NCBI RefSeq assembly: GCF_023898315.1 | Contig: NC_064614.1 | Coordinates: forward strand, 375,347,348 to 375,411,347 | Length of the DNA: 64,000 nucleotides | Direction: 5' to 3' | From: Schistocerca nitens | Lineage: Eukaryota; Arthropoda; Insecta; Orthoptera; Acrididae | Shown here: positions 54,685-64,000 of the stretch, in pieces | Numbering within the stretch: position 1 is the stretch's first letter | How the letters are laid out: every line of letters begins with the position of its first letter | The notes under the pieces: generated by a model | Told to the model about the DNA's origin: nothing | Database searches by the model: none | The model's input: the letters and a program-made list of their open reading frames with translations, nothing else | Translations under genes and position numbers: made by a program

Positions 54685-54889
54685 ACTTGTCTGGTGTGAG
54701 ACGTTCCCTGGGGATCCACTGGGAGCCGAACTGCACAATAACCCTGGGTTCGGTGTGGGGCAGCGGTAGGGTGAGTGGACTGCTGTAGCCTGTTGTGGGG
54801 TTGTGTACCACTGTGGGCTACGGCTGTGACGAAGCCTCTCCGTCGTTTCTAGGTCCCCAGTTCAATAGAATACAATACAATAGTGTTCC

Positions 54890-55953
54890 CTCCACTCTGG
54901 CAGGAATGTGCGAGCGCTAGTCAGTCGGAGCACCACACACTATGATAGGAGCTCTTGCTATGTCAGGCTGTGTCTCCCGTAGACACTCCAAGATATGGCC
55001 AGTTATTGAAATGGTTTTGGTATACTTTAATTACGGTTCACGGTGAGGTCTCAGGCTTACAATGTTAGAAGAAAATTTATGTTATTCATTTCCAGTACCA
55101 GAATAATTTCTGATGTGTGAGATTGTCTGTATATTGTTGTCCACTACGTGGCGTGGTAAGACAAAAGAACCAACTTTTGCTAAGCTTGTGCATCCTGAGT
55201 GGTTTAGATAGATAAAAGGGGTACATCTGCCTCAATACCTTTTTTAAATTCTAAATTTCCCAATTTTTAACACGCTTGGTAATTGGATCTTCGTTTCACC
55301 CATGTTTTCATGTAATATTGTGATATGGTTGATGTGATTTCCTTTCTAACTCTTTCATAACTTTTCGGACCTTCAGTGCTTGTCTTTAACGCGCATTTTT
55401 TTCATTGAGAGATGAATTTTGTAGCAAAATAGTCGGATTTTATATTTCAAATGTTCATCAATGCTTTACCAAGTGTTCGGTGCAAGAAACTGAGATTCCT
55501 GTTCACATTAACCATTGAACTGTGCTAAATTTTCTGCGAAAAATGAATAACTATTACTGTAATTAAATTTTTTCTGTTTTCAGATTCTTAATTTAATACT
55601 TTACGTCATTTTCTTATGTGATTGTTTCTGTCCTTGTAAACCTACGTGTTCATTAGATTGTGCTGGTGCTGGCCATAGTTTTCCGTAATGACTTCTCCTT
55701 TCTCTGAATCATAATGAGTACCTATACTTGTACCAGGATTTTATTAATTTTGTTTTTCTCAGTTTAATGAGTTTTCGCGATTATCGTACCTAATCATTGT
55801 GATGACTTGTTTCTCTGTCCAGACAGTAGTAGCTTCTTTATATGCCGTGGTGTGGCAGCTTGTTTTTTGCTAAATGTGTTTGTGTAAGAATTATCGAGTA
55901 TCTGGTTTCGTATTTAATCGTTTTCCTTCCCCGTCTTCACATTACGATGCAGT
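54890..55953. other. No recognisable feature
   Basis: About 1.06 kb of T-rich DNA. No TIR, TSD-flanked insert, tRNA box or domain motif. Confidence 0.4.
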
Positions 55954-55966
55954 GACCCCAGCCTCT

Positions 55967-56159
55967 AAAAAATGGCTCTGAGCACTATGGGACTTAACAT
56001 CTGAGGTCATCAGTCCCCTAGAACTTAGAACTACTTAAACCTAACTAACCTAAGGACATCACACACATCCATGCCCGAGGCAGGATTCGAACTTGCGACC
56101 GTAGCGGTCGCGCGGTTTCAGACTGAAGCGCCTAGAACCGCTCGGCCACATCGGCCGGC
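55967..56159 (-). mobile_element. SINE family 1, 13-bp TSD
   Basis: Full-length minus-strand copy with variable arm GCGACCGCTACGGTCGC and B-box AGTTCGAATCC. The perfect TSD GACCCCAGCCTCT lies at 55954-55966 and 56160-56172. Nothing else is recognisable from here to 56440. Confidence 0.95.
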
Positions 56160-56439
56160 GACCCCAGCCTCTGCTTGAAAGAAACAGGAGTATATTGCCC
56201 ATAATTACTTTTATAGTTAATTGCATTATGAGAACAGATCAGTAAAGTCTGTTGAATTTGGTTCCTCATGGATGAAAATAAATTTCGTTCATGTAATGTT
56301 AAACAAATCCTAAGTCTTTTGCTTAGCAAATCACGTTCCATCCTGATCTACTCAGATACCTTAATTTATAAAGTATTTGGCCTAACTTTAAATAGGAATT
56401 GTTTCTCCGTTTCCTAAATAAAATTTGTATGTTGTTATA

Positions 56440-57010
56440 GCTTGATTTATTGACAAACTGCTTATTGTCTTGTGTCTCGGGTTCTTTGACTGATGTTCGT
56501 TTGATGATTTTTCTGACGTTTCGCCAGCATGAGCGGCTGGCATTGTCAAAGTTTCGTCCTCAATTGTTGGTGGTTGACGGGAACCGACCTCCTGGACGAA
56601 GATAATATGTACCTGGTACGCCAACGTTCAAGGGCTTCTCCGCGGTCATTTCTAGTGCGGTTCTTCACTTGCTACCCGCAACGGTCGTTCGCTGCAGCAC
56701 GGGAAGCCAGGATCCGTTTACCGTGAGGCTTTCTCCTTTTTCGTTGAAGCTATTCTCGTGTTTGTGTATTTCTATAGCTTCTCTGCATAAGCGGATGTGA
56801 TAGCTCTTCGCTACAGCCAGAACTTCTGTGTTGGCGAATTTTACTGTGTGGTCGGTCTCACGTAGCGCGTGCTCTGCCACGGCGGATTTCTCCATCTGCT
56901 CCAACCTGCAGTGTCGCCTATGTTCTGTGATCCTAGGGTTGACTGATCGTCCAGTCATTCCAACATAAACTTTTACGCATATGCATGGTAACGAGTATAT
57001 TCCCGACATT
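56440..57010 (-). pseudogene. Penelope-like element C, GIY-YIG endonuclease
   Basis: The minus-strand frame from 57009 reads GIYSLPCICVKVYVGMTGRS, then RITEHRRHCRLEQMEKSAVA, EHALRETDHTVKFANTEVLA and REAIEIHKHENSFN. This is the complete Penelope endonuclease core (GIY, then YVG for YIG, Arg of the GRS box, the EH and AEH motifs and the EIxKH segment) and is open for 114 residues. The reverse transcriptase is missing. At the 3' side lies a hammerhead-like motif (56512-56549). Of the PLE fragments here this has the best preserved endonuclease, but it is only a fragment. Confidence 0.88.
56512..56549 (-). ncRNA. Hammerhead-like RNA motif, Penelope C
   Basis: Minus strand: TTGACAA (two mismatches to CUGANGA), T, GCCAGC, loop CGCTCAT, GCTGGC, GAAAC, GTC, AGA. 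The 6-bp stem is perfect with a sequence entirely different from the other copies. The outer stem is weak here. Confidence 0.5.
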
Positions 57011-58840
57011 GCAACTGGTTCCCTTTTGTCCTTTGCCGATCTGACACATTGCTAGAGATACTTAATTTGTCTCCAAACAACAATCTGTTACATGTACTGT
57101 TTCAGTGGCTTCCCCTTTACAGGATCGAATACAGCGTATACACAACAGATACCATTCAGTTAGGCTGACCATGCAAGGATTGTTTTGTTTCACATAGCCT
57201 CCCTAGGAATTTAATAGCCAACAACAGTAACGTTTCAGTATGTCTAATAAGCTTTCCGCTGGAGATACGCCATTGTGGCGGATTTCATTATTCTCACTAT
57301 AAAGTTTCAGTGGAGCCAAAAACACAACTTCCGTTCACCGCCTAGAGTTGTGTTTCAAATAAAGCGTTTCCTCAGCCATATGTTGTCAAGTACAGCTACG
57401 TCGTGCTTAGCATTGCAGGAACTGTTGGTGGCACATACGTGGCAAAATGCCTGTCTCTTTATGGTAGAATGAAACAAGGGATATCGTGGCAAAGTAAGAA
57501 GAAGTGTAAAAAGGAACGGCTGGAGCAGGAATAAGAACCCATTTTTGCAATGCCACAATGCTACCCGTATGGTACTCGTAAATTCAACGTCAAGACTTCA
57601 TGAGAATTTGCAGTGAGGAGCGAGGTCATAAAATGTTTGACCCTTCGTACATAACGCGTTAAATTCTTATTGCTGACTTATCAACAACACAGTCATATGA
57701 TACATGTTCTGCTCTTTGACCTGATTAAAGCTGCTCTCACTCGTTGATGTTAGTCTTAAGGATAAAAGCAATTTCTCATGATTTACCTTCCAGTTTGTGT
57801 TAAAACAAGCTGGCATATTTTGCGGTGTCCATTAATGTTATTTTCTAACGACGTTTTCGGCAGCTTGGTGCAGAAGTGCGCTGCAAGATTCCAACCAAAA
57901 ACCGGATATTCTCATCTGGTGTGAAGTACGCCGGTAGGTGTTTCAGGTTATTAGAGTTAAGAAAAAATTTATATTACTGTATAGAGAATTTTCAGTGTAC
58001 TGAGGGTATTGTACAACAAGCTTTAGACACACAGGAAGATTAATTTTATGACTGCAATAAATAAATAATAAAAAATAAAAAGTACCAAGTTCTGGAAACC
58101 CAGCCAGCCATTCCTCTAAATCGCAGCTTGTGTAAGTGCCTACATCAATCATTCTGTGAAAAACGTCTTAAGTATGACCATCTGGTCAAATAATTTACAA
58201 ATTTCGTGTCTTTACCTGTCTTGTTTGAAGTACGCTTATAATAAATGCGAGTTTGATTTTTTCTTAAACAAGGTTAAATTCACATTGATCGTCGTACACG
58301 GGCGCTCAACACCTGGAGCCATCTGTTAATTAATTCTTTTTCAGATTTTGAAGCAGTTGGTCGTACAATCGAATCAGACCCACATCATCTCGTAATATTT
58401 GCACCTGATTGAGATTAGAGAGTGACAGAGAAAGCCCGTGAGAGAGACACTGCCACAATTATTGGCTACGTTTTAAATTCATGGTATTACATATAGCCCC
58501 GAAGTACATCATTTACAGCTTGGAGCTCACTACCAGCCTGCATCCAAATTCGAGATAACGGAAAACTAGTTTCCTTTGATAATACCAATCCGTGTCGAAA
58601 TAAACCAGTGGTAGAAACTACCGACGTAGTCTGTGCCAGTCTAAAAAGAAAAGAGAAGAGAAAGTAACTGAAGTAACCGGTGTATTACGGCCGATTCTCT
58701 CTTACAATTATTTCGCCTTTCAGGGGAACATAGGAGCCTAAGTATACAGCAAGACGGTCTGACGATGGCTCGTTGCGTAGCAGGCACACATGGTGATAAT
58801 TTTATCAACCAAGGTTTAAACAAACAGCTGACGGAGTGGT
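57011..58840. other. No recognisable feature
   Basis: About 1.8 kb of AT-rich DNA without TIR, tRNA-like head or domain motif. The longest frames are under 70 codons and show nothing familiar. Confidence 0.4.
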
Positions 58841-58844
58841 ACAC

Positions 58845-61690
58845 TATAAATGTTACGTAGACGACGCATTAGTTAATGTAATATTGTCCCAACTGGAAAT
58901 TATGAACTCTAAGATAAAATTAGCTGTGGAATTGGAGGAATAACAAATTATAGGTTTCCTTGACATAAAAGTAACAAATAAATGTCAGGGGCATAAATTT
59001 AAAAATTTTCTTAAATAACAAATGAGATTATTCACAAATCTTCATATCATCTAGCGTCACATAAAAGATCGTATTTTCATTCCGCAATATGCAGACTAAG
59101 AAACATCTCTCTACAACAACAGAAAACGAATAGAAAATTTCAAATATTTAAATCGTTACGAAGAACGATGGATAAGAATCATATATGATACAAACCCTTC
59201 GTAATAATAAACGCCGTAAGAAGAATCAAAGCACAAAGAAGTGAGATACGGGAGTACTAAGGTACGAAGAGATAGGCGTGAAGTTCTCTGAGGCTGTAGA
59301 TACTGCGGTAAGGAACAACTCAGTAGGCAATTCAGTTGAAGAGGGATTTACATCTCTAAGAAGCAAAATAACAGAAGAAGGAAAGAGAAACACACATACG
59401 AAGAAGGTAACTGCGAAGAAATACTTCCGTTGAGCGTTAAAAGAAGGAAGTCCAAAAATGTTCATGGAAATTCAAGGATACAGAAATATAAGTCACGTAG
59501 AAATGAAATAAACACGAAGTGCGGGAAAGCTAACGCGAAATGTGAAGAAATCGTATAAGAAATGGCTGTCGAAAGGACTGACACAGTATACAGAAAAGTC
59601 AGAACAACCTTCGCTGAAAGTAAAAGCAAGGATGGTAACAGTAATAGCTCAATGGGGATTCCACTGATAAATGCAGGGGAGAGAGCAGACAGGTGGAGAG
59701 AGTATACGGAGAGCCTCATGAGGGAGGGGACTTGTCTGATGACGAGATGGGAGAAGACACAGGAATCGATATAGAAGGGATAGGAGATAGAGTATTAGAA
59801 TCAGCATTTAAAAGAGCTTTGGGAGACTTAAGAGAAAATAAGACAGAGGGGATAGATAACATTCCATCAGAATTTCTAAAATCATTGGGGGATGTGTTAA
59901 CACAAAGACTGTTCACATCGGTGTGTAGAATATATGAGTCTGGCAATATAACATCCGTCTTTCGGGAAAAAAATCATCCACACTCTTTCGAAGATTGCAA
60001 GGGCTGATAAGTGCGAGAATTATCGCACAATCAGCTTAACAGATAAAGCAGCCAAACTGCTGACGGGAATAATACACAGGAGAATGGAAAAGAAAGCTGA
60101 GGAGCTGTTAGATGATGATCAGTTTGGTTTTAGGAAAGGTAAAGGCTCTGGAGAGGTGATTCTGGCGTTGCGGTTGATAATGGAAGCAAGCCAGAGAATT
60201 TGTTGACCTGGAAAAGGTGTTCGGCAGTGTCATATGGTGGCAGATGTCCGAAATTATTAGAAATATAGAGGTAAACTACAGGTAAAGATGCGTAATATAC
60301 AACATATATAACAACTAAGACGAATAATGAAGTGCTCGGATTAGAATGGGTGCAGGACAGGGACATAGGGATGCAGTCTTTCGCCCCTACTATTCAGTCT
60401 GTGCATCGAAGAAGCAATGATGGAAATAAAAGAAAGGTACAAGAGTGGAATTAAAATTCCAGGCGAAAGGATATCAGTTTAAGAATTGCCGTTGACATAG
60501 CTATCCTCAGTGAAAGTGAAGAAGAATTACAAGATCTACTGAATGGAATGGACAGTCTACTGAGTACAGAATATGGGTTGAGAGTAAATTGAAGAAAGAT
60601 AAAACTTAACATCAGGATTGGTGATCACGAAGTAGATGAAGTTACGGAATTTTACTGGAGCAACGAGGATACAAAAAACAGACTAGCAGTGGCAAAAATG
60701 GCATTCCTGGCCAAGAGAAGCCTACTTGTAACATGTATAGGCCTTGATTTGAGAATTTACGTTTTGAGCACAGCATTGTATGGTAGTGAAACACGGTATG
60801 TGGGAAAACAGGAACAAAAGAGAATAGAAACAACTAAGATGGGTCTACGAACAACGTTGATAATAATTTGGATTGATCGGGTAAGTAATAAGAAGGTCTC
60901 TGCAGAATCGGCGAGGAAAGGAATGTAAAAGGGATAGAATAGCAGGACTCCTGTTAAGACATAATGGAGCAGTAGAGGGTACAAAACTGTAGAGAAAAAT
61001 GGAACGTTGGCGTACATCCAGCAAATAATTGAGGATGACTTGCAAGTGCTACTGTGAGACGACGAGGCTGGCACAGGAGAAGAATTCGTGGCGGCTACAT
61101 CAAACTAGTCAGAAGACTGCCGATTAAAAAAAAGAAAAACCGAATAAGGGAAAAATGAACGACAGAATAATACTACTAAAGGAACTAGAGACAGGGAAGT
61201 CTACATACAGCTTCTTACCCGTTCTTAGTGGCATCTCAGCGTAAGGTAACTAGAGTATTCCGTACCTCTAAAGTAGAACTCCATTAACAACATATAACCC
61301 ACTGTGAAAAAATTTCAGAATGAAACTCTTAAAACACCAACTCTTTTGCTCTTGAATGTATATAGAATCGAGTGTGGAACATGCATAAAATTCTCTATAG
61401 GACGGACGAGGAGAACATTTAGTGAATAATATAGGGAACATACATCTACAAACAACAGCAATAGTTTGTCTTCTGGCTCATAACTTATGTTAGAAGGGTG
61501 TGAGGTGTTGACTAGCGATAGTGGTACGCAGAGTTCAAAGCTGAATGAAGAAGAATTTATGGATATTCTTGAGGAGATGGAAATATGTAACAGCTTAAAC
61601 GAACGCCCCAGAGAACTTTGGTCAGATGCTGCAAGTCGTGGAACAGTTTTCAGTGTGGTTTGCCAACTCCAGAGTGTAACCTAATTTCCT
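58845..61690 (+). mobile_element. Penelope-like element D, split by an RTE-like LINE
   Basis: The left part encodes CYVDDALVNVILSQLEIMNS, then IGFLDIK: motif C (YVDD) and the FLD segment of a Penelope-type reverse transcriptase. The right part (61260-61600) encodes VFRTSKVELH, then NVYRIECGTCIKFSIGRTRR with TFSE and YREH, the GIY-YIG core with SIG for YIG, and further down EEEFMDILEEMEIC, the usual C-terminal EIY-like segment. A decayed LINE fills 59190-61135 between them. Many stops. Confidence 0.7.
59190..61135 (+). pseudogene. RTE-like LINE, decayed, inside Penelope D
   Basis: Plus-strand fragments match the open frame at 8079-9956 in order: TDTVYRKVRTTFAESKSKDG, GERADRWREYTESL, FKRALGDLRENKTEGIDNIP, CENYRTISLTDKAAKLLTGI, RRMEKKAEELLDDDQFGFRK, CSLSPLLFSLCIEEAMMEIK, ALYGSET and a final LAQEKNSWRLH. 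The catalytic FADD box is destroyed (about 60490), motif A is lost near 60200 (FVDLEKVFGS is only partly readable), and stops abound. It is thus a much older copy of the same LINE group. Confidence 0.78.
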
Positions 61691-61925
61691 TTGCTGCTTT
61701 GGAACGATTGTGCATTTTTCGAGGTGCCAGTCCTGCCTCTTTGTGTCACGCCGATTTGCTTTAGCTTCCGCGCTCTGTTCGATTTCCGGTGCTGTCCTCT
61801 TCCAGCTTCGAATAATATATAGTTCGGACCAGGAGAGTACCGACACCTTAATAGATTTTGTTTAGGAATCTGTTACTTCTATGGAAAACTTCATGACACG
61901 CTGTGCGACACAGGAATGCTACACG

Positions 61926-61971
61926 AAAAAAAATAAATAAATAAATAAATAAATAAATAAAAAAAAAAGAA
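61926..61971. repeat. AAAT microsatellite
   Basis: A run of about seven AAAT units flanked by A-tracts, at about 61926-61971. It sits just left of the MITE at 61989; poly(A) slippage could have made it. Confidence 0.9.
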
Positions 61972-61988
61972 TGCCTCGTCAAGTTATA

Positions 61989-62345
61989 CCGGGTGGTCAG
62001 AAAATATGTGAAATGCTTGTAGGGATGTTACAGGGCAGGTTGTACTGAGACATAAATGTGAAGAAAAAAATTCGATACGTTGCTCCGTTTCCGAGTTATT
62101 TAGTATTGAAGTCGCGCGCTCACATTCAAGCGGCCTGCCAGGGGCGGTGTTGCCTAACGAGTGAGTGCATTGTCTCGTTAGCTGAAACTTGAATTTACGC
62201 GCACGACGATCTGATTGGCTATCTTCAATGCTAAATAAATCGGAAACGGCGCAACGTATCGAATTTCTTTCTTAACATTTATGTCTCAGTACAGCCTGCC
62301 CTGTAACATCCCTACAAGCATTTCACACAGTTTCTGACCACCCTG
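61989..62345. mobile_element. MITE with long terminal inverted repeats
   Basis: Left arm 61989-62114 and right arm 62223-62345 are inverted copies of about 123-126 bp, sharing GGGTGGTCAGAAA, TGAAATGCTTGTAGGGATGT, TACAGGGCAGG and ACTGAGACATAAATGT. Between them is a short unique core. TA lies at 61987-61988 and 62346-62347. There is no coding capacity, so it is a non-autonomous Tc1/mariner-type miniature element. The stretch 62348-63030 has nothing recognisable. Confidence 0.9.
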
Positions 62346-63032
62346 TATAAACAGTCGCTCAAGTTTGCAAGTTGTCAGCACTGCTCCGAGTATCTGGGTA
62401 ATATCGACACCCTTACAGTGTATAACCTATTGCATGACATACAGACTGAATAAAATTCCTGTTCTAAGGAGGTAACATATTTTACTGTCGTAATATCTAT
62501 CAAGTAAAGAACACAGCATTTTTTTTATTTTCAAAAATTGTGTTCAAGTTGGAAAAATAAATAAATCATCTCTACCTTTATTGAAAACTATAACTCAGTG
62601 GACAGTTGTTGCTGAGCTTTTCTTAAACTTGTTTTAGAACTTCTATTCTTAAAACCGAAGTCCAGTTCTTTCTAGTCAAGGTCGCGGTAACTCATCCAGG
62701 GAAACGTCATAGAATAGTTTTGCCAACGTGGACACATGGTTGGCTAATTCTTGTTCTTCTTCAGAAATAAAAACAGATCTCCCCAAACAAAGTTTCTTGA
62801 CTGAAACAGATTTCAATCAATCATAAGATATAATTTTTAATATGTTCAGCTCCTTGGATACGCTATTCAGTAATCTCCTTGACGTCATTAAATTTAATGC
62901 CTTTTTGAAGGTTTCTACAGTCCATTAAGCCGCTATGATTTTTTTTCCTTGGCCTCGTAATCTGCTATCAGATATAAGGCCTTCCTCAAATTAAAAAAAA
63001 AAATCTTTTTTTCTGACACATAGCGAATATCG

Positions 63033-64000
63033 ACACTCAGTCGACATTGACCTATGTTCGTCTGTCGATGTTATCCCTTCAGACATAATGGCAGAATCCT
63101 CGCTAACGCAAATATCAGGAGAGTTACAAAAGCGTTGCTAGAAGAAGGCATTACAAAACTAACAACCAACCTTCTGTATACACGGTCCAGCCATGTGAAT
63201 GTGACCAGCACTCACGCTAAACGTGAACGTGCAATAACCACTCACTGAAGGCAATTGCCAGCGCTAACAGTGGTGGTATATAAAGCATTCCGTGTGGGCA
63301 TGGTGGGGAGGGGGTAGGAGTGTGTGTGTGTGGCGGGGGGGGGGGGGACGCAGAAACGTAACGCGGAAACGCAATTTAGCTGACGTCCAAAAGGGCATGA
63401 TCATTGGCTTCCGGGCCAGGGGTAGAAGCATTCCCGAAATGGCTAAGTTGCTGAACTGTTCGCGTGCCGCAATAGTTACGGTATACCGCGCATTCACGAA
63501 ATAGCGCTATCCAAAACTGACTCAGAGGTGGTTGTGGTTCATTACGAACCAGAGGTGACACAAGTGAACGACAGCTGCGGAGATGTGTACGGTCGAATAG
63601 GCGTGCAACTGCTATACATCATCAGACCGCCCATACGCACGAGGGAACTACCAACAGTGTCTCCTCATCGACCATTCAGTGAACGTTGCGAATGGGCGTC
63701 CGCAGAAGGCACCTGTTTCATGCACCGATGCTCACTGCTGTTCATCGGCAACGAAGGATGGAATTTTGTACGCCAGTACCGCAATTGCGCGTACACTGAG
63801 TGACGAAGAGATGAATCACGTTTGATGCACCATCGGACAGATGGCCGTTGATGTATACGGCGTGAAACGTCTGAAACAAAATACCCTACAACAATAGTCG
63901 GACGGCATTAGGCCAGAGGGAATGTTATCTTTATTATTGCATCATTCTGGATGCACAATTGGTCAACACGAGTATGCATCTATCCTTGGTGGCCACGTAC
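63033..64000 (+). mobile_element. Tc1-like element, 5' part, cut by window end
   Basis: From 63360 the plus strand encodes KRNLADVQKGMIIGFRARGR followed by SIPEMAKLLNCSRAAIVTVY, a typical Tc1 helix-turn-helix (IIGxRxxGxSxxEIAxxLxCSRxTV). An in-frame stop follows at 63502, and later segments (SDEEMNH near 63800, DGRPRTRIR-like text absent) are too decayed to read confidently. GGTGGTATATAAAGC at about 63271 is a TATA-like box 90 bp upstream of the frame. A G-run of about 12 bases at 63337-63348 is embedded in a GT-rich insert. The start coordinate is approximate and the 3' TIR lies beyond the window. Confidence 0.65.

Larger units (their letters stand above)
53996..54882 (+). mobile_element. 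Long tRNA-derived repeat carrying two SINEs
   Basis: The 5' end has a tRNA-like segment (GGTTAGCTGTGCGGTCTAAC, then GGGCACGAATCTGCCC as a B-box-like region). The body has GGCCAGTCTGTGGATGG, TTTTCCATCTGCCTCGG, CTCCACGTACGTGTGC and, after the inserts, GTGTGAGACGTTCCCTGGG and CTCTCCGTCGTTTCTAGG. It ends with an (ATACA)n-like tail. Two family 1 SINEs split it at 54261-54458 and 54489-54684; subtracting them leaves about 475 bp of continuous sequence. Possible TSD GTGGTTCCCT/GTGTTCCCT, imperfect. I recognise it as a Schistocerca-type repeat but have no database name. Confidence 0.7.

Noticed and set aside
61487-61684. Acidic 65-codon frame as a host gene
   Set aside because: Its DILEEMEIC segment matches the C-terminal tail expected after the GIY-YIG domain at 61345-61440, so it is the end of Penelope D.
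1-64000. CRISPR arrays, bacterial operons, riboswitches or rRNA genes
   Set aside because: No regularly spaced short direct repeats, Shine-Dalgarno-led gene series or rRNA-like segments were seen. The content is that of a eukaryotic repeat-rich genome.

Overview
The window looks like intergenic DNA from a large, repeat-bloated insect genome, most likely a grasshopper or locust of the Schistocerca type. The reasons are the absence of any recognisable host gene, the density and nesting of transposable elements, and repeat families I recognise from memory as abundant in Schistocerca: a tRNA-derived SINE ending in TGAACCATTTT, a solo LTR beginning TGTRGTGTCACC, and Tc1-like elements with TA target duplications. 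The species call is recognition, not a search result. All coordinates, target-site duplications (TSDs) and hand counts come from reading the sequence.

Layout. 0.3-2.7 kb: a 5'-truncated LINE and a Tc1-like DNA transposon. 3.7-10.6 kb: a reverse-strand Jockey-like LINE split by a CR1-like LINE, then a Penelope-like element (PLE) split by an RTE-like LINE with a 625-codon open reading frame. 10.7-18.3 kb: two solo LTRs of one family in opposite orientation, several SINEs, an 82-bp palindrome, a GIY-YIG PLE fragment and a Tc1 remnant. 18.7-28.4 kb: an old Tc1 relic, an apparently intact Tc1-like transposon with a near-identical inverted partner 4.7 kb away, and a mariner relic split by another Tc1 copy. 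29-32.3 kb: a nearly complete Jockey LINE. 32.7-42.3 kb: a PLE fragment, an internally deleted Tc1, a deleted mariner, a foldback built from two transposase 5' ends, and another mariner. 44.2-49.6 kb: a solo LTR, a degenerate tandem array of about 72 bp units, a DD41D-type mariner carrying two SINEs, and a Tc1 element carrying three SINEs. 52-57 kb: more SINEs, including a head-to-head pair inside a larger tRNA-derived repeat, and a PLE fragment. 58.8-64 kb: a PLE split by a decayed RTE-like LINE, a MITE with long terminal inverted repeats, and the start of another Tc1 element.

These units do not cooperate in a pathway. The non-autonomous SINEs would depend on LINE reverse transcriptase, and the deleted Tc1/mariner copies on transposase from intact copies. 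The only full-length, undamaged transposase seen is at 21126-22148. The most interesting signal is a recurring hammerhead-like RNA fold, a 6-bp stem with a 7-nt loop between a CUGANGA-like box and a GAAA box. It occurs five times at ends of Penelope-like sequence, with stem sequences that differ but still pair. Four short GC-rich islands are the only places that hint at anything other than transposons.
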